Counted from the stretch's first letter, positions 17,761-26,881 are shown. The stretch is DNA of 64,000 nt from Pseudomonas bananamidigenes (GCF_001679645.1 NZ_LRUN01000041.1:62001-126000), one strand, 5' to 3'. Numbers and translations are program-made. Notes: generated by a model from the letters alone, not told the origin.

Positions 17761-18021
17761 ATGGCGAAGTTTTCATGCAAGTGCTCTCATGTGATCGACC
17801 TGGTTTCATCTCCTACACGTGAGCAATATTCCCTTATTCCAAATTCCCGGGTCGTGGAGATAGCCCAGTTGCTTGCAAAGCAACCTCTGGACGACGCTCG
17901 GTTTTACGATATGGTCGATGACAATATGAGGGAGGTCATTGAGTGCCCTTGCTGTGGGCGAGTGTGGATACGGCACGCAGAAGGTCAGCCCTATCAAAGC
18001 TATCTGCGTGAATCAGATTGA
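17761..18021 (+). CDS. Small cysteine-containing protein, probable orphan immunity protein
   Basis: 86 residues with an N-terminal KFSCKCSHVIDL (Cys 6 and 8) and a C-terminal ECPCCGRVWI (Cys 62, 64, 65), a plausible zinc-ribbon pair around a helical middle. Its ATG directly follows the stop of the second toxin-tail fragment, and a strong bidirectional terminator lies 130 bases beyond. I read it as the immunity partner of the lost toxin because that is what occupies this slot in CDI and Rhs loci. Its family was not otherwise recognised. Confidence 0.65.
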   Translation: MAKFSCKCSHVIDLVSSPTREQYSLIPNSRVVEIAQLLAKQPLDDARFYDMVDDNMREVIECPCCGRVWIRHAEGQPYQSYLRESD

Positions 18022-18150
18022 CTGCCGCGAGAAAATAGCAGGACGCGGAAAATCGTATTGTTCGTCACAGTAATGGCAACATGCTGGCTGACAGCGCGCT
18101 TCTTTCTGCCTGATCCGACAGAGCCATCGTTGCCTTGAACCCCCCAAATG

Positions 18151-18179
18151 AAAACGCCCCGAGATGTTCGGGGCGTTTT
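18151..18179. terminator. Bidirectional terminator between the TPS locus and the LLM gene
   Basis: The stem AAAACGCCCCGA with TCGGGGCGTTTT has A- and T-runs on either side. It can serve the plus-strand immunity gene at 18021 and the minus-strand LLM monooxygenase ending at 18199. Confidence 0.88.
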
Positions 18180-18198
18180 CATATATCGGGCAGCAGGC

Positions 18199-19242
18199 TT
18201 ATCTGAACGCCGGCACCACATACTTGATAAACAACTCCAGCGACTTCTTCTTCTCCGCATGCGGCAAGCTGTTATCACACCAGAAACTGAACTCATCGAC
18301 ACCCAGTTCCTGGTAATACTTGATCCGCGGAATGATTTCTTCCGGCGTACCGATCATCGCGGTCTTGTGCAGGCTCTCCAGTTCAAACTCCGGGCGTCCG
18401 GCAAATTTCTCTTCCGGGCTCGGGGCGAGGAAGCCGTTGACCGGGGTTTCCTTGTTGCCGAACCAGGCATCGAAGGTGCGGTAGAAGCGTGAGATGGCTT
18501 TGGCGCCGATCTTCCAGCCTTCCGGATCGTCCACTGAATGCACGTGGGTGTGACGCAGCACCATCAATTGCGGACGCGGCACGTCGGGGTTGTTGTCCAG
18601 CGCGGTCTGGAATTTGTTTTTCAGGTCGAGGACTTCTTCGTCGCCCTTCATCAACGGCGTCACCATCACGTTGCAGCCATTGGCCACGGCAAAGTTGTGC
18701 GAGTCCGGGTCGCGGGCGGCAATCCACATCGGCGGGTTGGGTTTCTGGACCGGTTTCGGCACGCTGGTGGAGGTGGGGAATTTCCAGATCTCGCCGTTGT
18801 GGGCGTAGTCGCCTTGCCACAAAGCGCGGACCACCGGAACCATTTCCCGCAGCGCCTGGCCGCCGCTGGAAGCAGGCATGCCGCCGGCCATACGGTCGAA
18901 TTCGACCTGATAGGCGCCGCGGGCCAGGCCGACTTCCATCCGGCCGTTGCTGATCACGTCGAGCAGGGCGCATTCACCGGCGACCCGCAGCGGATGCCAG
19001 AACGGCGCGATGATGGTGCCGGCGCCGAGGTGAATGGTGGTGGTTTTGGCGGCGAGGTAGGCCAGCAGCGGCATCGGGCTCGGCGAGATGGTGTATTCCA
19101 TGGCGTGGTGTTCGCCGATCCATACGGTGCTGAAACCGCCGGCCTCGGCCATCAACGTCAGTTCGGTCAGGTCTTCGAACAGTTGACGGTGGCTGACGCT
19201 TTCGTCCCAGCGCTCCATGTGTACGAACAGGGAAAATTTCAT
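18199..19242 (-). CDS. LLM-class (bacterial luciferase-like) flavin-dependent monooxygenase
   Basis: 347 residues. Luciferase-like features include the TIM-barrel start MKFSLFVHMERWDE, GFSTVWIGEHHAMEYTISPS, LGAGTIIAPFWHPLRVA, GRMEVGLARGAYQVEFDR and a C-terminal MIGTPEEIIPRIKYYQELGV. These enzymes use reduced FMN supplied by a separate reductase to oxygenate their substrate. The partner reductase lies 67 bases upstream in the same direction, and the pair starts behind an operator copy at 19848. It is not RutA-like in its N-terminal motifs, so uracil is not implied. It is the only monooxygenase candidate in the five-operator regulon. The substrate is unknown. Confidence 0.9.
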   Translation of the reverse strand: MKFSLFVHMERWDESVSHRQLFEDLTELTLMAEAGGFSTVWIGEHHAMEYTISPSPMPLLAYLAAKTTTIHLGAGTIIAPFWHPLRVAGECALLDVISNGRMEVGLARGAYQVEFDRMAGGMPASSGGQALREMVPVVRALWQGDYAHNGEIWKFPTSTSVPKPVQKPNPPMWIAARDPDSHNFAVANGCNVMVTPLMKGDEEVLDLKNKFQTALDNNPDVPRPQLMVLRHTHVHSVDDPEGWKIGAKAISRFYRTFDAWFGNKETPVNGFLAPSPEEKFAGRPEFELESLHKTAMIGTPEEIIPRIKYYQELGVDEFSFWCDNSLPHAEKKKSLELFIKYVVPAFR

Positions 19243-19309
19243 GACGCTACCTCGAATCTCTTGTGGTCGACCGGTCGCTTGCCGGCCTGTTCATGTGCAA
19301 ACGTATGAG

Positions 19310-19795
19310 TCAGGCGAAGGCGGGCAGGGCGCCCATCTTGCCGTGGCAGTACACCAGCGGGCCGGTGTCCTGTTGGGGGACGATGAGGTTTTTCACCGCG
19401 CCGACCATGATGGCGTGGTCGCCGCCTTCGTATTCGCGCCACAGCTCACATTCGATGATAGCTGTCGCGTTGGGCAGGATCGGGTTGCCCAGTTCGCTCA
19501 GCGTCCACTCGATGCCCTGCGCCTTGTCCTTGCCTTTGCGGGCGAACGCGTAGGCTTCGCTCTGCTGCCCGCCGGACAGCACGTGAATGGCAAAGCGTTT
19601 GTTCTTGATCAGGACGGGATAGGAATCGGAGCTGTAGTTGGGGCAGAACAGCACCAGGGCCGGGTCCATCGACAGCGAGCTGAACGCGCTGGCGGTCAGG
19701 CCGACGATCTGGCCGTCGTCATCCAGCGTGGTGATGACGGTGACGCCGGACGGGAACGAGCCCATGACTTGTTTGTAGACGGCAGCATCGATCAT
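19310..19795 (-). CDS. Flavin reductase (FMN-binding split-barrel), partner of LLM monooxygenase
   Basis: 161 residues of the flavin reductase family: MGSFPSGVTVITTLD, ASAFSSLSMDPALVLFCPN and the C-terminal ECELWREYEGGDHAIMVGAV (GDH motif). It reduces FMN/FAD with NAD(P)H and hands it to the monooxygenase downstream. A paralog of the same length at 49550-50035 shares most residues, including the blocks PALVLFCPNY and ATAIIECELWREY. The operator-like TGGTATACCGTAATA lies 53 bases upstream. Two reductases under the same operator suggest high demand for reduced flavin, or a second oxygenase elsewhere. Confidence 0.9.
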   Translation of the reverse strand: MIDAAVYKQVMGSFPSGVTVITTLDDDGQIVGLTASAFSSLSMDPALVLFCPNYSSDSYPVLIKNKRFAIHVLSGGQQSEAYAFARKGKDKAQGIEWTLSELGNPILPNATAIIECELWREYEGGDHAIMVGAVKNLIVPQQDTGPLVYCHGKMGALPAFA

Positions 19796-19847
19796 TGGTC
19801 AATCCTCGAGTGCGGTGAAGCGTGTTTTTATTTGTTTGTTGGCCTGA

Positions 19848-19862
19848 TGGTATACCGTAATA
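19848..19862 (+). promoter_or_regulatory. Operator-like motif, site 1 (flavin reductase/LLM operon)
   Basis: TGGTATACCGTAATA, matching the consensus TGGWATACCRTAATA shared by five sites in the window. It lies upstream of the minus-strand flavin reductase and contains the GntR-like palindrome TGGTATACC. The proposed regulator is the FCD GntR protein at 48216-48968. Confidence 0.75.
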
Positions 19863-20020
19863 CATCGATTGCAAGCGCTTTTTTGGTGAAACGATAAACG
19901 TGGTGCATTCGTCGGAAACTCAACATTTACGGGGCTTTCGGCTAGCCGTAAAGCCTGGCGATCGGGGAGGATGCCGGATCAGTTGTCGCCGCAAACAGCG
20001 GATCAGTCTTGTGAAAATGT

Positions 20021-20035
20021 TGGAATACCATAATA
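20021..20035 (+). promoter_or_regulatory. Operator-like motif, site 2 (NCS1 permease)
   Basis: TGGAATACCATAATA, extended to an imperfect palindrome by the following TGGTGTTC. It lies 83 bases before the permease start and resembles the longer palindrome of site 3 at 45984-46008. Confidence 0.75.
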
Positions 20036-20117
20036 TGGTGTTCATCTGGGGGGCGACCAGAAACGTCCCCGGTTTGGCTTCATACAACGATAAGAACAGA
20101 CCCAATCGAGTTCATAT

Positions 20118-21524
20118 ATGTCCCAGATGTCCCGGCAAGATCCGTTGATCGAGAATCACACGGTCGACTACGTCCCACTCGCGGAACGCCACGGGAAGGC
20201 CCGCGACCTTTTCACCCTTTGGTTCAGCACCAACATTGCGCCACTGCCCATCGTCACAGGCGCCATGGTGGTTCAGGTGTTTCACCTCGACCTGTTCTGG
20301 GGGCTGCTGGCGATTGCGCTGGGGCACATGATCGGCGGCGTGGTGATTGCCCTCGCATCGGCGCAAGGTCCGCGCATGGGCATTCCGCAGATGGTGCAGA
20401 GTCGTGGTCAGTTCGGGCGTTATGGTGCGCTGCTGATCGTGTTCTTCGCGGCGATCATCTACATCGGCTTTTTCATTTCAAACATCGTGCTCGCAGGTAA
20501 ATCCATCGTCGGCATTGCGCCGTCGGTGCCGGCGCCGATGAGCATTCTGATCGGCGCCCTCAGCGCCACGGCCATCGGTGTGATTGGCTACAACTTCATT
20601 CACACCCTCAATCGCATCGGCACCTGGGTGATGGGGAGCGCGCTGCTGGCCGGGTTCATCTACATCTTTGCCCATGACTTGCCGGCGGACTTCTTCACCC
20701 GTGGCAGCTTCAATCTGTCGGGGTGGCTGGCGACGATGTCGCTGGGGATCATCTGGCAGATCAGCTTCTCGCCGTACGTCTCGGACTACTCCCGTTACCT
20801 GCCGGCGGACATCGGTATCGGCAAACCGTTTATCGCGACTTACCTGGGCGCCACGCTGGGCACGATTTTGTCGTTCACCTTCGGCGCGGTGGCGGTGCTG
20901 GCGACGCCGGAAGGCACCGAGGCGATGGCGGCGGTCAAGCAGTCCACCGGTTGGCTGGGGCCGATTCTGATGGTGCTGTTCCTGCTCAACATCATCAGCC
21001 ACAACGCGTTGAATCTGTATGGCGCGGTGTTGTCGATCATCACCTCGATCCAGACCTTCGCCAGCCAATGGACGCCGAGCATCAAGGTGCGGGTGATTCT
21101 GTCCAGCGTGGTGCTGACGGGGTGCTGCGTGGTGGCGTTGGGGGCGTCGGCGGATTTCATCTCCGAGTTCATCGGCCTGATTCTGGCGCTGCTGCTGGTG
21201 TTGGTGCCGTGGGCCTCGATCAACCTGATCGACTTCTACCTGATCAAGCGCGGCCGCTACGACATCGCCTCGATCTTTCGTGCCGATGGCGGAATTTATG
21301 GGCGTTTCAATCTGCACGCGATCATTGCCTATTTCATCGGCATCATTGTGCAACTGCCATTTGCCAACACATCGCTGTATGTCGGCCCGTACGCCAATCT
21401 GGTAGAGGGCGCGGACTTGTCCTGGCTGGTCGGCCTCATCGTGACCTGTCCGTTGTATTACTGCCTGGCGACGCGCGGGCAGACACAGCAGAGCAGGGCG
21501 GCACGTTTGGGTTTCACTGACTGA
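20118..21524 (+). CDS. NCS1-family nucleobase/hydantoin-type permease
   Basis: 468 residues, about 12 membrane segments. The N-terminal ARDLFTLWFSTNIAPLPIVT and SAQGPRMGIPQMVQSRGQFG blocks are characteristic of the cytosine-permease branch of NCS1, followed by FSPYVSDYSRYLP. It is an inner-membrane importer for nucleobases, hydantoins or related cyclic amides, driven by Na+ or H+. It is divergent from the flavin reductase/LLM pair, and both carry operator-like sites, so it probably brings in the substrate of that pathway. The N-terminal fragment at 1-265 is a paralog. A hairpin at 21547-21573 ends the unit. Confidence 0.9.
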   Translation: MSQMSRQDPLIENHTVDYVPLAERHGKARDLFTLWFSTNIAPLPIVTGAMVVQVFHLDLFWGLLAIALGHMIGGVVIALASAQGPRMGIPQMVQSRGQFGRYGALLIVFFAAIIYIGFFISNIVLAGKSIVGIAPSVPAPMSILIGALSATAIGVIGYNFIHTLNRIGTWVMGSALLAGFIYIFAHDLPADFFTRGSFNLSGWLATMSLGIIWQISFSPYVSDYSRYLPADIGIGKPFIATYLGATLGTILSFTFGAVAVLATPEGTEAMAAVKQSTGWLGPILMVLFLLNIISHNALNLYGAVLSIITSIQTFASQWTPSIKVRVILSSVVLTGCCVVALGASADFISEFIGLILALLLVLVPWASINLIDFYLIKRGRYDIASIFRADGGIYGRFNLHAIIAYFIGIIVQLPFANTSLYVGPYANLVEGADLSWLVGLIVTCPLYYCLATRGQTQQSRAARLGFTD

Positions 21525-21546
21525 TCGCCTGCACAGCTGGTTTACG

Positions 21547-21580
21547 CAATGCCCGGCCATTCGCCGGGCATTGTTGTTTC
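21547..21580 (+). terminator. Rho-independent terminator after NCS1 permease
   Basis: CAATGCCCGGC pairs with GCCGGGCATTG across a five-base loop, followed by TTGTTTC. The stem is strong and the T-run imperfect. Confidence 0.7.
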
Positions 21581-21778
21581 AGCATTCGGGTGGTCACGCA
21601 AATTGGCCATTTCGATCCCCTTTTGGCCAATCGGCTACTGTGCGCGTCGACCATGCTCGGCAAAAATCGAAGCCATAACTAAATGCTGCACCTTCCTTGC
21701 CCTTGGCTGATCTGACAGCCGCTGCCGTGTACAGAACATAAAAACCATCGACTCACGCTGCATTCGGGGAAACACAAC

Positions 21779-22879
21779 ATGGTCACGATGAAACGCATTC
21801 TGAGCGCCACTGTCTGCGGGCTGACGCTGCTGGCCGGCGCCGTCCAGGCCGAACAGCGCGAACTGCGGGTGTACAACTGGGCGGATTACATCCTGCCGTC
21901 AGTGCCCAAGGACTTCGCCGCCAAAAGCAAGATCAAAGTGACCTGGGACACCTTCGACACCAATGAATCCCTCGAAGCCAAGCTGCTGACCGGCAACTCC
22001 GGTTACGACCTGGTAGTACCGTCGAACCAGTTCCTCGATACCCAGATCAAGGCTGGCGTGTTCCAGAAACTCGACAAGTCCAGACTGCCGAACTGGAGCC
22101 ATCAGGACCCGGCGCTGCTCAAGTTGCTCGATTCCAACGACCCCGGCAATCAGTACGGCGTGCCCTATATGGTCGGCACGGTGCTGATCGGTTTCAACCC
22201 GGCCAAGGTCAAGGCCGCGCTGGGCGAGAACGCACCAGTGGACAGCTGGGATCTGGTGTTCAAACCCGAGAACATGGAAAAACTGAAATCCTGCGGCGTG
22301 GCGATGCTCGACTCGCCATCGGAAATCCTGCCGCTGGCCCTGCATTACCTGGGCCTCGATCCAAACAGCCAGAACCCGGCCGACTATGAGAAAGCCAAGG
22401 ACCTGATGCTCAAGGTCCGTCCTTACGTCACCTATTTCAACTCGGCCAAGTACATGACCGACATCGCCAACGGCGACATCTGCGTGGCCATCGGTTATTC
22501 CGGCAGCTTCTACCAGTTCGGCAACCGCGCCAAAGAAGCGAAAAACGGCGTGGTGGTCGACTGGCGCCTGCCGAAGGAGGGCGCACCGATCTGGTTCGAC
22601 ACCTTCGCCATTCCGAAGAGCGCGAAGAACGTTGAAGAAGCTCACGAGTTCCTCAACACCTTGCTCGATCCGAAGGTCATCGCTTCGATCAGCGATTTCC
22701 TCGGCTACCCGAATGCCAACAAGGATTCGCTGCCGCTGATCAACAAGGAAATCACCGACAACCCGAACCTGACACCGACCAGCGAGGCGCTGAAGACGCT
22801 GTATGTAGTGCAGCCATTGCCGCAGAAACTGGAGCGGGTGCGGACACGGGTGTGGACCAGCATCAAGTCCGATAAGTAG
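21779..22879 (+). CDS. Polyamine ABC transporter substrate-binding protein (PotF/SpuD-like)
   Basis: 366 residues with a signal peptide (about 1-24, ending GAVQAEQ). The mature N-terminus LRVYNWADYILPSVPKDF is the classic PotF/SpuD pattern; VSNQFLD-like and GYSGSFYQFGNRA segments match the polyamine-binding fold. Such proteins bind putrescine, spermidine or related amines in the periplasm and deliver them to a membrane permease. No permease or ATPase lies next to it, so it is an orphan binding protein that may share another transporter. GGGGA precedes ATG 21779; MKRIL at 21788 is the alternative start. A REP pair follows its stop. Confidence 0.9.
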   Translation: MVTMKRILSATVCGLTLLAGAVQAEQRELRVYNWADYILPSVPKDFAAKSKIKVTWDTFDTNESLEAKLLTGNSGYDLVVPSNQFLDTQIKAGVFQKLDKSRLPNWSHQDPALLKLLDSNDPGNQYGVPYMVGTVLIGFNPAKVKAALGENAPVDSWDLVFKPENMEKLKSCGVAMLDSPSEILPLALHYLGLDPNSQNPADYEKAKDLMLKVRPYVTYFNSAKYMTDIANGDICVAIGYSGSFYQFGNRAKEAKNGVVVDWRLPKEGAPIWFDTFAIPKSAKNVEEAHEFLNTLLDPKVIASISDFLGYPNANKDSLPLINKEITDNPNLTPTSEALKTLYVVQPLPQKLERVRTRVWTSIKSDK

Positions 22880-22893
22880 CAGGCCACAATTAC

Positions 22894-22997
22894 TGTGGGA
22901 GCGAGCTTGCTCCGGGCGGCGTTCCGACAAAGGCGTCGGATCAGTCAGCTCAACGTCGAATGGTGCACCGCCTTCGCGAGCAGGCTCGCTCCCACAA
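22894..22997. repeat. REP palindrome pair 1
   Basis: GTGGGAGCGAGCTTGCTC at the left and GAGCAGGCTCGCTCCCAC at the right in opposite orientation, separated by about 65 bases. This is the REP pair (BIME-like) arrangement typical of fluorescent pseudomonads. It lies between convergent genes. Confidence 0.9.
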
Positions 22998-23000
22998 ATT

Positions 23001-23990
23001 TTACTTTGCCCGGCCTTCCTGCGTTTCGCTCTCGGGCGACTTGTCCTTTGTCAGCACCAGACTGAGCAACACCGACGCCAGAATCAGCCCGCCGACAACC
23101 GCCAGCGACCACTCCACCGGCATGTGAAACCACGGCATCGCCGTCATCTTCCCGCCGATGAATACCAGAACCAGCGCCAGCCCGTATTTGAGCAGATGAA
23201 AGCGGTCGGCCATGTCCGCCAGCAAAAAGTACAGTGCCCGCAGGCCCATGATCGCGAAGATGTTCGAGGTGAAAATGATGAACGGATCGGTGGTCACGGC
23301 GAAAATCGCCGGGATGCTGTCCACCGCGAACATCAGGTCGCTGGCCTCGATCAGCACCAGCACCAGAAACATCGGCGTGGCCCAGCGCACGCCGTTCTGC
23401 CGCACGAAAAAACGCTCGCCATGAAAGCCGTTGGTGATCCGCAGATGCCCGCGCACCCAGCGCAAAAGCGGATTGTTATCGAGGTCCGGCTGCTGTTCGG
23501 CGAACACCAGCATCTTGATCCCGGTGATGATCAGGAACACACCGAACACATACAGCAGCCACGTGAACTGCGACACCAGCCACACCCCGGCAAAGATCAT
23601 CGCTGCGCGCATCACGATCGCCCCGAGCACGCCGTACAGCAGCACGCGCCGCTGCAACTCCGGCGGCACGGCGAAGTAGCCGAAAATCATCACGAACACG
23701 AACATGTTGTCGATCGACAGCGATTGCTCGATCAGGTAACCAGTGAGGAACTCGAGGGTCTTGCGCTGGGCGATTTCGGGGCCGAATTCGCCGTTCAGAT
23801 ACCACCAGAGCAGCCCGGCAAAGGCTAGCGCAAGCATGCACCACGCAATTACCCATGATGCGGCTTCGCGCACCGAGACCCGATGCGCCTTGCGCCCACC
23901 GAAGACAAACAGGTCGACGGCCAGCATGGCGAGGACAAATACGATGAAGGCGGCCCACATCCAGGGTTCGCCGATATTGATGGGGTGCAT
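23001..23990 (-). CDS. TerC/Alx-family integral membrane protein
   Basis: 329 residues and about nine hydrophobic helices. The conserved acidic segments FLTGYLIEQSLSIDNMFVF and LIEASDLMFAVDSIPAIFAV carry the membrane Asp residues that define the TerC family. Related proteins export manganese, or confer tellurite or alkaline-pH responses. No manganese riboswitch (yybP-ykoY) was recognised upstream on the minus strand. The gene stands alone between a REP pair and the DyP peroxidase and ends in a charged tail. The family is secure; the transported ion is inferred from relatives. Confidence 0.9.
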   Translation of the reverse strand: MHPINIGEPWMWAAFIVFVLAMLAVDLFVFGGRKAHRVSVREAASWVIAWCMLALAFAGLLWWYLNGEFGPEIAQRKTLEFLTGYLIEQSLSIDNMFVFVMIFGYFAVPPELQRRVLLYGVLGAIVMRAAMIFAGVWLVSQFTWLLYVFGVFLIITGIKMLVFAEQQPDLDNNPLLRWVRGHLRITNGFHGERFFVRQNGVRWATPMFLVLVLIEASDLMFAVDSIPAIFAVTTDPFIIFTSNIFAIMGLRALYFLLADMADRFHLLKYGLALVLVFIGGKMTAMPWFHMPVEWSLAVVGGLILASVLLSLVLTKDKSPESETQEGRAK

Positions 23991-24177
23991 GTCGTTCTCC
24001 CTGTCTTTATGTTGTTCGGGGTAGACGAGGTCATGCTGGAAGGGAATCGCGACGAAGAAAAATCGTTTATTTCGCGGGTATTGTTCGTGAAAAACGAAGT
24101 GTCAGATGAGAGGGCGTGGCGCACGTCATATTTCATTGAACACTTCTTTGCTAACCTCGTTGTCGAGCCAGTCCACC

Positions 24178-25131
24178 ATGCCAGGAGCGACGATCATCGA
24201 CACGCCAGATCCTCAAGCCGTCTGCAGCCCGATTACCAGTGCTGCGATATTCATCGTGGCGACCCTCAACGCCGAAGCCGAGGCGGCCCGGAAGGTCCGC
24301 GACTGGTGCGCCGATATCGCGGGCCTGACGCGTTCGGTCGGCAAGCGCGTGCCCTCGGGCAACCTGTCCTGCGTCTGCGGGTTTTCTTCCAGCGCCTGGG
24401 ATCGCCTGTTCGGCAGTCCGCGACCGGCGTCCCTGCATGACTTTCGCGAATTCGGCGTAGAAGGGCGGCGCGCCGTTTCCACGCCTGGCGATCTGCTGCT
24501 GCACATTCGCGCCGATCAGATGGATTTGTGTTTCGAACTGGCGACGCAATTGATGGCGGCGCTGGACGGCGCCGTTACGGTGACCGACGAAGTACAGGGT
24601 TTCCGTTATTTCGACATGCGCAGCATCATCGGTTTTGTCGACGGCACGGAGAATCCGGTCGGTCGCAAGGCCGAGCATTTCACTCTCGTGGGTGATGAAG
24701 ATCAGAGGTTCAGCGGCGGCAGTTATGTGCTGGTGCAGAAGTATCTGCACAACATGAAGGCCTGGAACGAATTGCCGGTCGAAGCACAGGAGCGGGTGAT
24801 CGGACGGACCAAACTGTCCGATATCGAACTGGATGACGCGGTCAAGCCGAGCAACTCCCACAGCGCGTTGACGACCATCACCAAGGACGGCGAGGAAGTG
24901 AAGATCCTGCGCGACAACATGCCGTTCGGCCGGCCCGGCGCAGGTGAGTTCGGCACTTACTTCATCGGTTACGCGCGTTCGCCCGAACCGCTGGAACAGA
25001 TGCTGGAAAACATGTTCGTCGGCAAACCGCCGGGCAACTACGACCGGTTGCTGGACTTCAGCACGGCGGTGACCGGCAGTCTGTTTTTCGTGCCTTCGGC
25101 GGATCTGCTGGAAGAACTGGCGGAGCGATAA
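24178..25131 (+). CDS. DyP-type haem peroxidase (YfeX-like)
   Basis: 317 residues. The DyP hallmark GFVDGTENPVGR (GXXDG with the catalytic Asp) is near residue 155, the proximal haem His is probably in KPSNSHSALT near 225, and the distal Arg segment is MPFGRPGAGEFGTYFIGYAR. There is no signal peptide, so the enzyme is cytoplasmic. DyP peroxidases oxidise dyes, phenolics or haem-related substrates with hydrogen peroxide. ATG 24178 is chosen because homology begins at PGATIIDTPDPQAVC; an in-frame extension to 24106 adds unrelated residues. A strong terminator follows immediately. Confidence 0.9.
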   Translation: MPGATIIDTPDPQAVCSPITSAAIFIVATLNAEAEAARKVRDWCADIAGLTRSVGKRVPSGNLSCVCGFSSSAWDRLFGSPRPASLHDFREFGVEGRRAVSTPGDLLLHIRADQMDLCFELATQLMAALDGAVTVTDEVQGFRYFDMRSIIGFVDGTENPVGRKAEHFTLVGDEDQRFSGGSYVLVQKYLHNMKAWNELPVEAQERVIGRTKLSDIELDDAVKPSNSHSALTTITKDGEEVKILRDNMPFGRPGAGEFGTYFIGYARSPEPLEQMLENMFVGKPPGNYDRLLDFSTAVTGSLFFVPSADLLEELAER

Positions 25132-25166
25132 AAAAACGGCGGGATCGATTGATCCCGCCGTTTTTC
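25132..25166. terminator. Bidirectional terminator between DyP and amidase genes
   Basis: The stem AAACGGCGGGATC with GATCCCGCCGTTT, a four-base loop, and A- and T-runs on either side. It serves the convergent genes ending at 25131 and 25169. Confidence 0.9.
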
Positions 25167-25168
25167 AT

Positions 25169-26881
25169 TTACCGGCCTGCCGACAGAGGTGGCGTACGGG
25201 GCGGAACCTGGCGTTTCGAACCGGTCGCCTCGAACGCCGCTGCCAGGCGCAGCAGTGACGAATCGTCATAGGCCCGTCCGGCGAAGGTCAGACCGACCGG
25301 CATGCCGATGTCGGCCATCACGCCCATCGGCACGGTGACGGTCGGCACGCCGAGGTGGCGGATCGCGAGGTTGCCGTTGGCGACCCAGATGCCGTTGCTC
25401 CAGGCGATGTCCGCCGAGGCCGGGTTGACGTCGGCGTCCGCTGGACCCACGTCGGCGTTGGTCGGGAACAGCACGGCGTCGAGGCCGAGGCGATCCATCC
25501 AGTCTTCGAGGTCGAGCTTGCGGGTTTTCTCCAGACCGCGCAGACCGTCCGGCAGCGTCGGAATCTGATCCCATGGCGTGATGCCGCGCTCGGCCATGCG
25601 CACGTATTCATCCATGCCGGCGGCGAGATCGCCTTCACGGTTGGGCAGGGTGCCCGGATCGTGGGGGAAGATTTTCGGCCCGTCGACGTCTGCCAGTCGG
25701 TTGAGTTTCGGGTCACCGTTGGCGCGCAGGAAGTCATCGAACGCCCACGCCGACAGGTCCCACAGTTCGTGGTGCATGAACTCTTTGGAAACGATGCCGC
25801 GATTGAACACGGTCGGTGCGCCCGGACGATCGCCTTCGCAGTTGGAAACCAGCGGGAAATCCACTTCGATCACTTCGGCGCCGGCGGCTTCCAGGGCCTG
25901 GCGGGCCTGTTTCCACAGATCGATCACCGAGGCGCGGGTGTTGATGCGTTGCCCGGTCGGCCCGCCGATGCCCGGTGCTTCGCTGGTGCCGGCCTCGGGG
26001 TCGGCGTTGATGTACATGCGCGGCACGCCCAGGCGTTTGCCCGCCAGCGCATCGCTTTTTACCGCCAGATCGAGATAGGAAGCAGGGCGCACCGAGGCGA
26101 CGCTCGGGATCGGTACCCAGGGTTGCAGGCGCCACAGGTCGCCACGGGTGTCGGTGTCTTCGGCGACGACGACGTCGAGCACTTCCAGCAGATCGGCCAT
26201 GGTGCGCGCGTAGGGCACCACCACGTCCATGGTCGGCGTCAGCGGCCAGTTGCCGCGCACCGAGATCACTCCGCGCGATGGCGTGTAGGCGCACAAGCCA
26301 TTGTTGGATGCCGGGCCGCGACCGCTCGACCAGGTTTCTTCCGCCAGACCGAACGCCGAGAAGCTTGCAGCAGTGGCGGTACCTGCACCGTTCGACGAAC
26401 CGGAAGCAAATGGCGCCGTCAGATAGGCGGCGTTGTACGGGCTTTCGGCACGGCCATAGACCCCGCGCTGCATCCCGCCATTGGCCATCGGTGGCATGTT
26501 GGTCTTGCCCAGGCAGATCGCGCCGCCCGCCCGCAGGCGCTCGATGGTAAATGCATCGCGCTGGGCCACCAGATCGGCGAACGCAGGGCTGCCGGACGCA
26601 GCGGTCAGGCCTTTGACCAGATAGCTGTCCTTGGCGGTGTAGGGGATGCCATCCAGCGGACCGAGGGTTTCGCCCCTGGCGCGGCGGGCATCGGAAGCCT
26701 GAGCTTCTTTCAAGGCTTCGGGGTTGCGCACGATCACCGCGTTCAGGGCGGTGGCGGTGTCCGGGCCGTCATAGGCATCGATGCGCGCCAGATAGGCCTG
26801 GACCAGCTCAACCGCGGTGGTCTGGCCGGATTCGAGCGCCGAGCGCAGTTGAGCAATGGAGACTTCAGTGACTTCGATCAT
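25169..26881 (-). CDS. Amidase signature (AS) family amidohydrolase
   Basis: 570 residues with the amidase-signature Ser-Ser-Lys core: catalytic Lys in GIPYTAKDSYLVKG, the Gly/Ser-rich loop FASGSSNGAGTATAASFSA with the cis-Ser and nucleophile, and a C-terminal GVPTVTVPMGV. The family cleaves C-N bonds of amides. An in-frame TTG at 26944 could lengthen it by 21 residues, but ATG 26881 fits the family N-terminus (MIEVTEVSIAQLRSAL). A long internal insertion around residues 240-430 sets it apart from short amidases such as GatA. It stands alone. The substrate is unknown. Confidence 0.88.
   Translation of the reverse strand: MIEVTEVSIAQLRSALESGQTTAVELVQAYLARIDAYDGPDTATALNAVIVRNPEALKEAQASDARRARGETLGPLDGIPYTAKDSYLVKGLTAASGSPAFADLVAQRDAFTIERLRAGGAICLGKTNMPPMANGGMQRGVYGRAESPYNAAYLTAPFASGSSNGAGTATAASFSAFGLAEETWSSGRGPASNNGLCAYTPSRGVISVRGNWPLTPTMDVVVPYARTMADLLEVLDVVVAEDTDTRGDLWRLQPWVPIPSVASVRPASYLDLAVKSDALAGKRLGVPRMYINADPEAGTSEAPGIGGPTGQRINTRASVIDLWKQARQALEAAGAEVIEVDFPLVSNCEGDRPGAPTVFNRGIVSKEFMHHELWDLSAWAFDDFLRANGDPKLNRLADVDGPKIFPHDPGTLPNREGDLAAGMDEYVRMAERGITPWDQIPTLPDGLRGLEKTRKLDLEDWMDRLGLDAVLFPTNADVGPADADVNPASADIAWSNGIWVANGNLAIRHLGVPTVTVPMGVMADIGMPVGLTFAGRAYDDSSLLRLAAAFEATGSKRQVPPRTPPLSAGR

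Noticed and set aside
17613-17822. A 69-codon open frame overlapping the second toxin tail.
   Set aside because: Another frame gives a better toxin-like peptide ending exactly where the next gene starts; this frame has no coherent character.
18199-19242. LLM enzyme as RutA and the locus as a rut operon.
   Set aside because: N-terminal motifs are of the general luciferase-like group, and RutB/RutE partners are missing; only RutD-, RutF- and RutG-like families are shared.
23991-24177. A manganese riboswitch upstream of the TerC-family gene.
   Set aside because: No yybP-ykoY-like conserved loops could be identified by eye on the minus strand.
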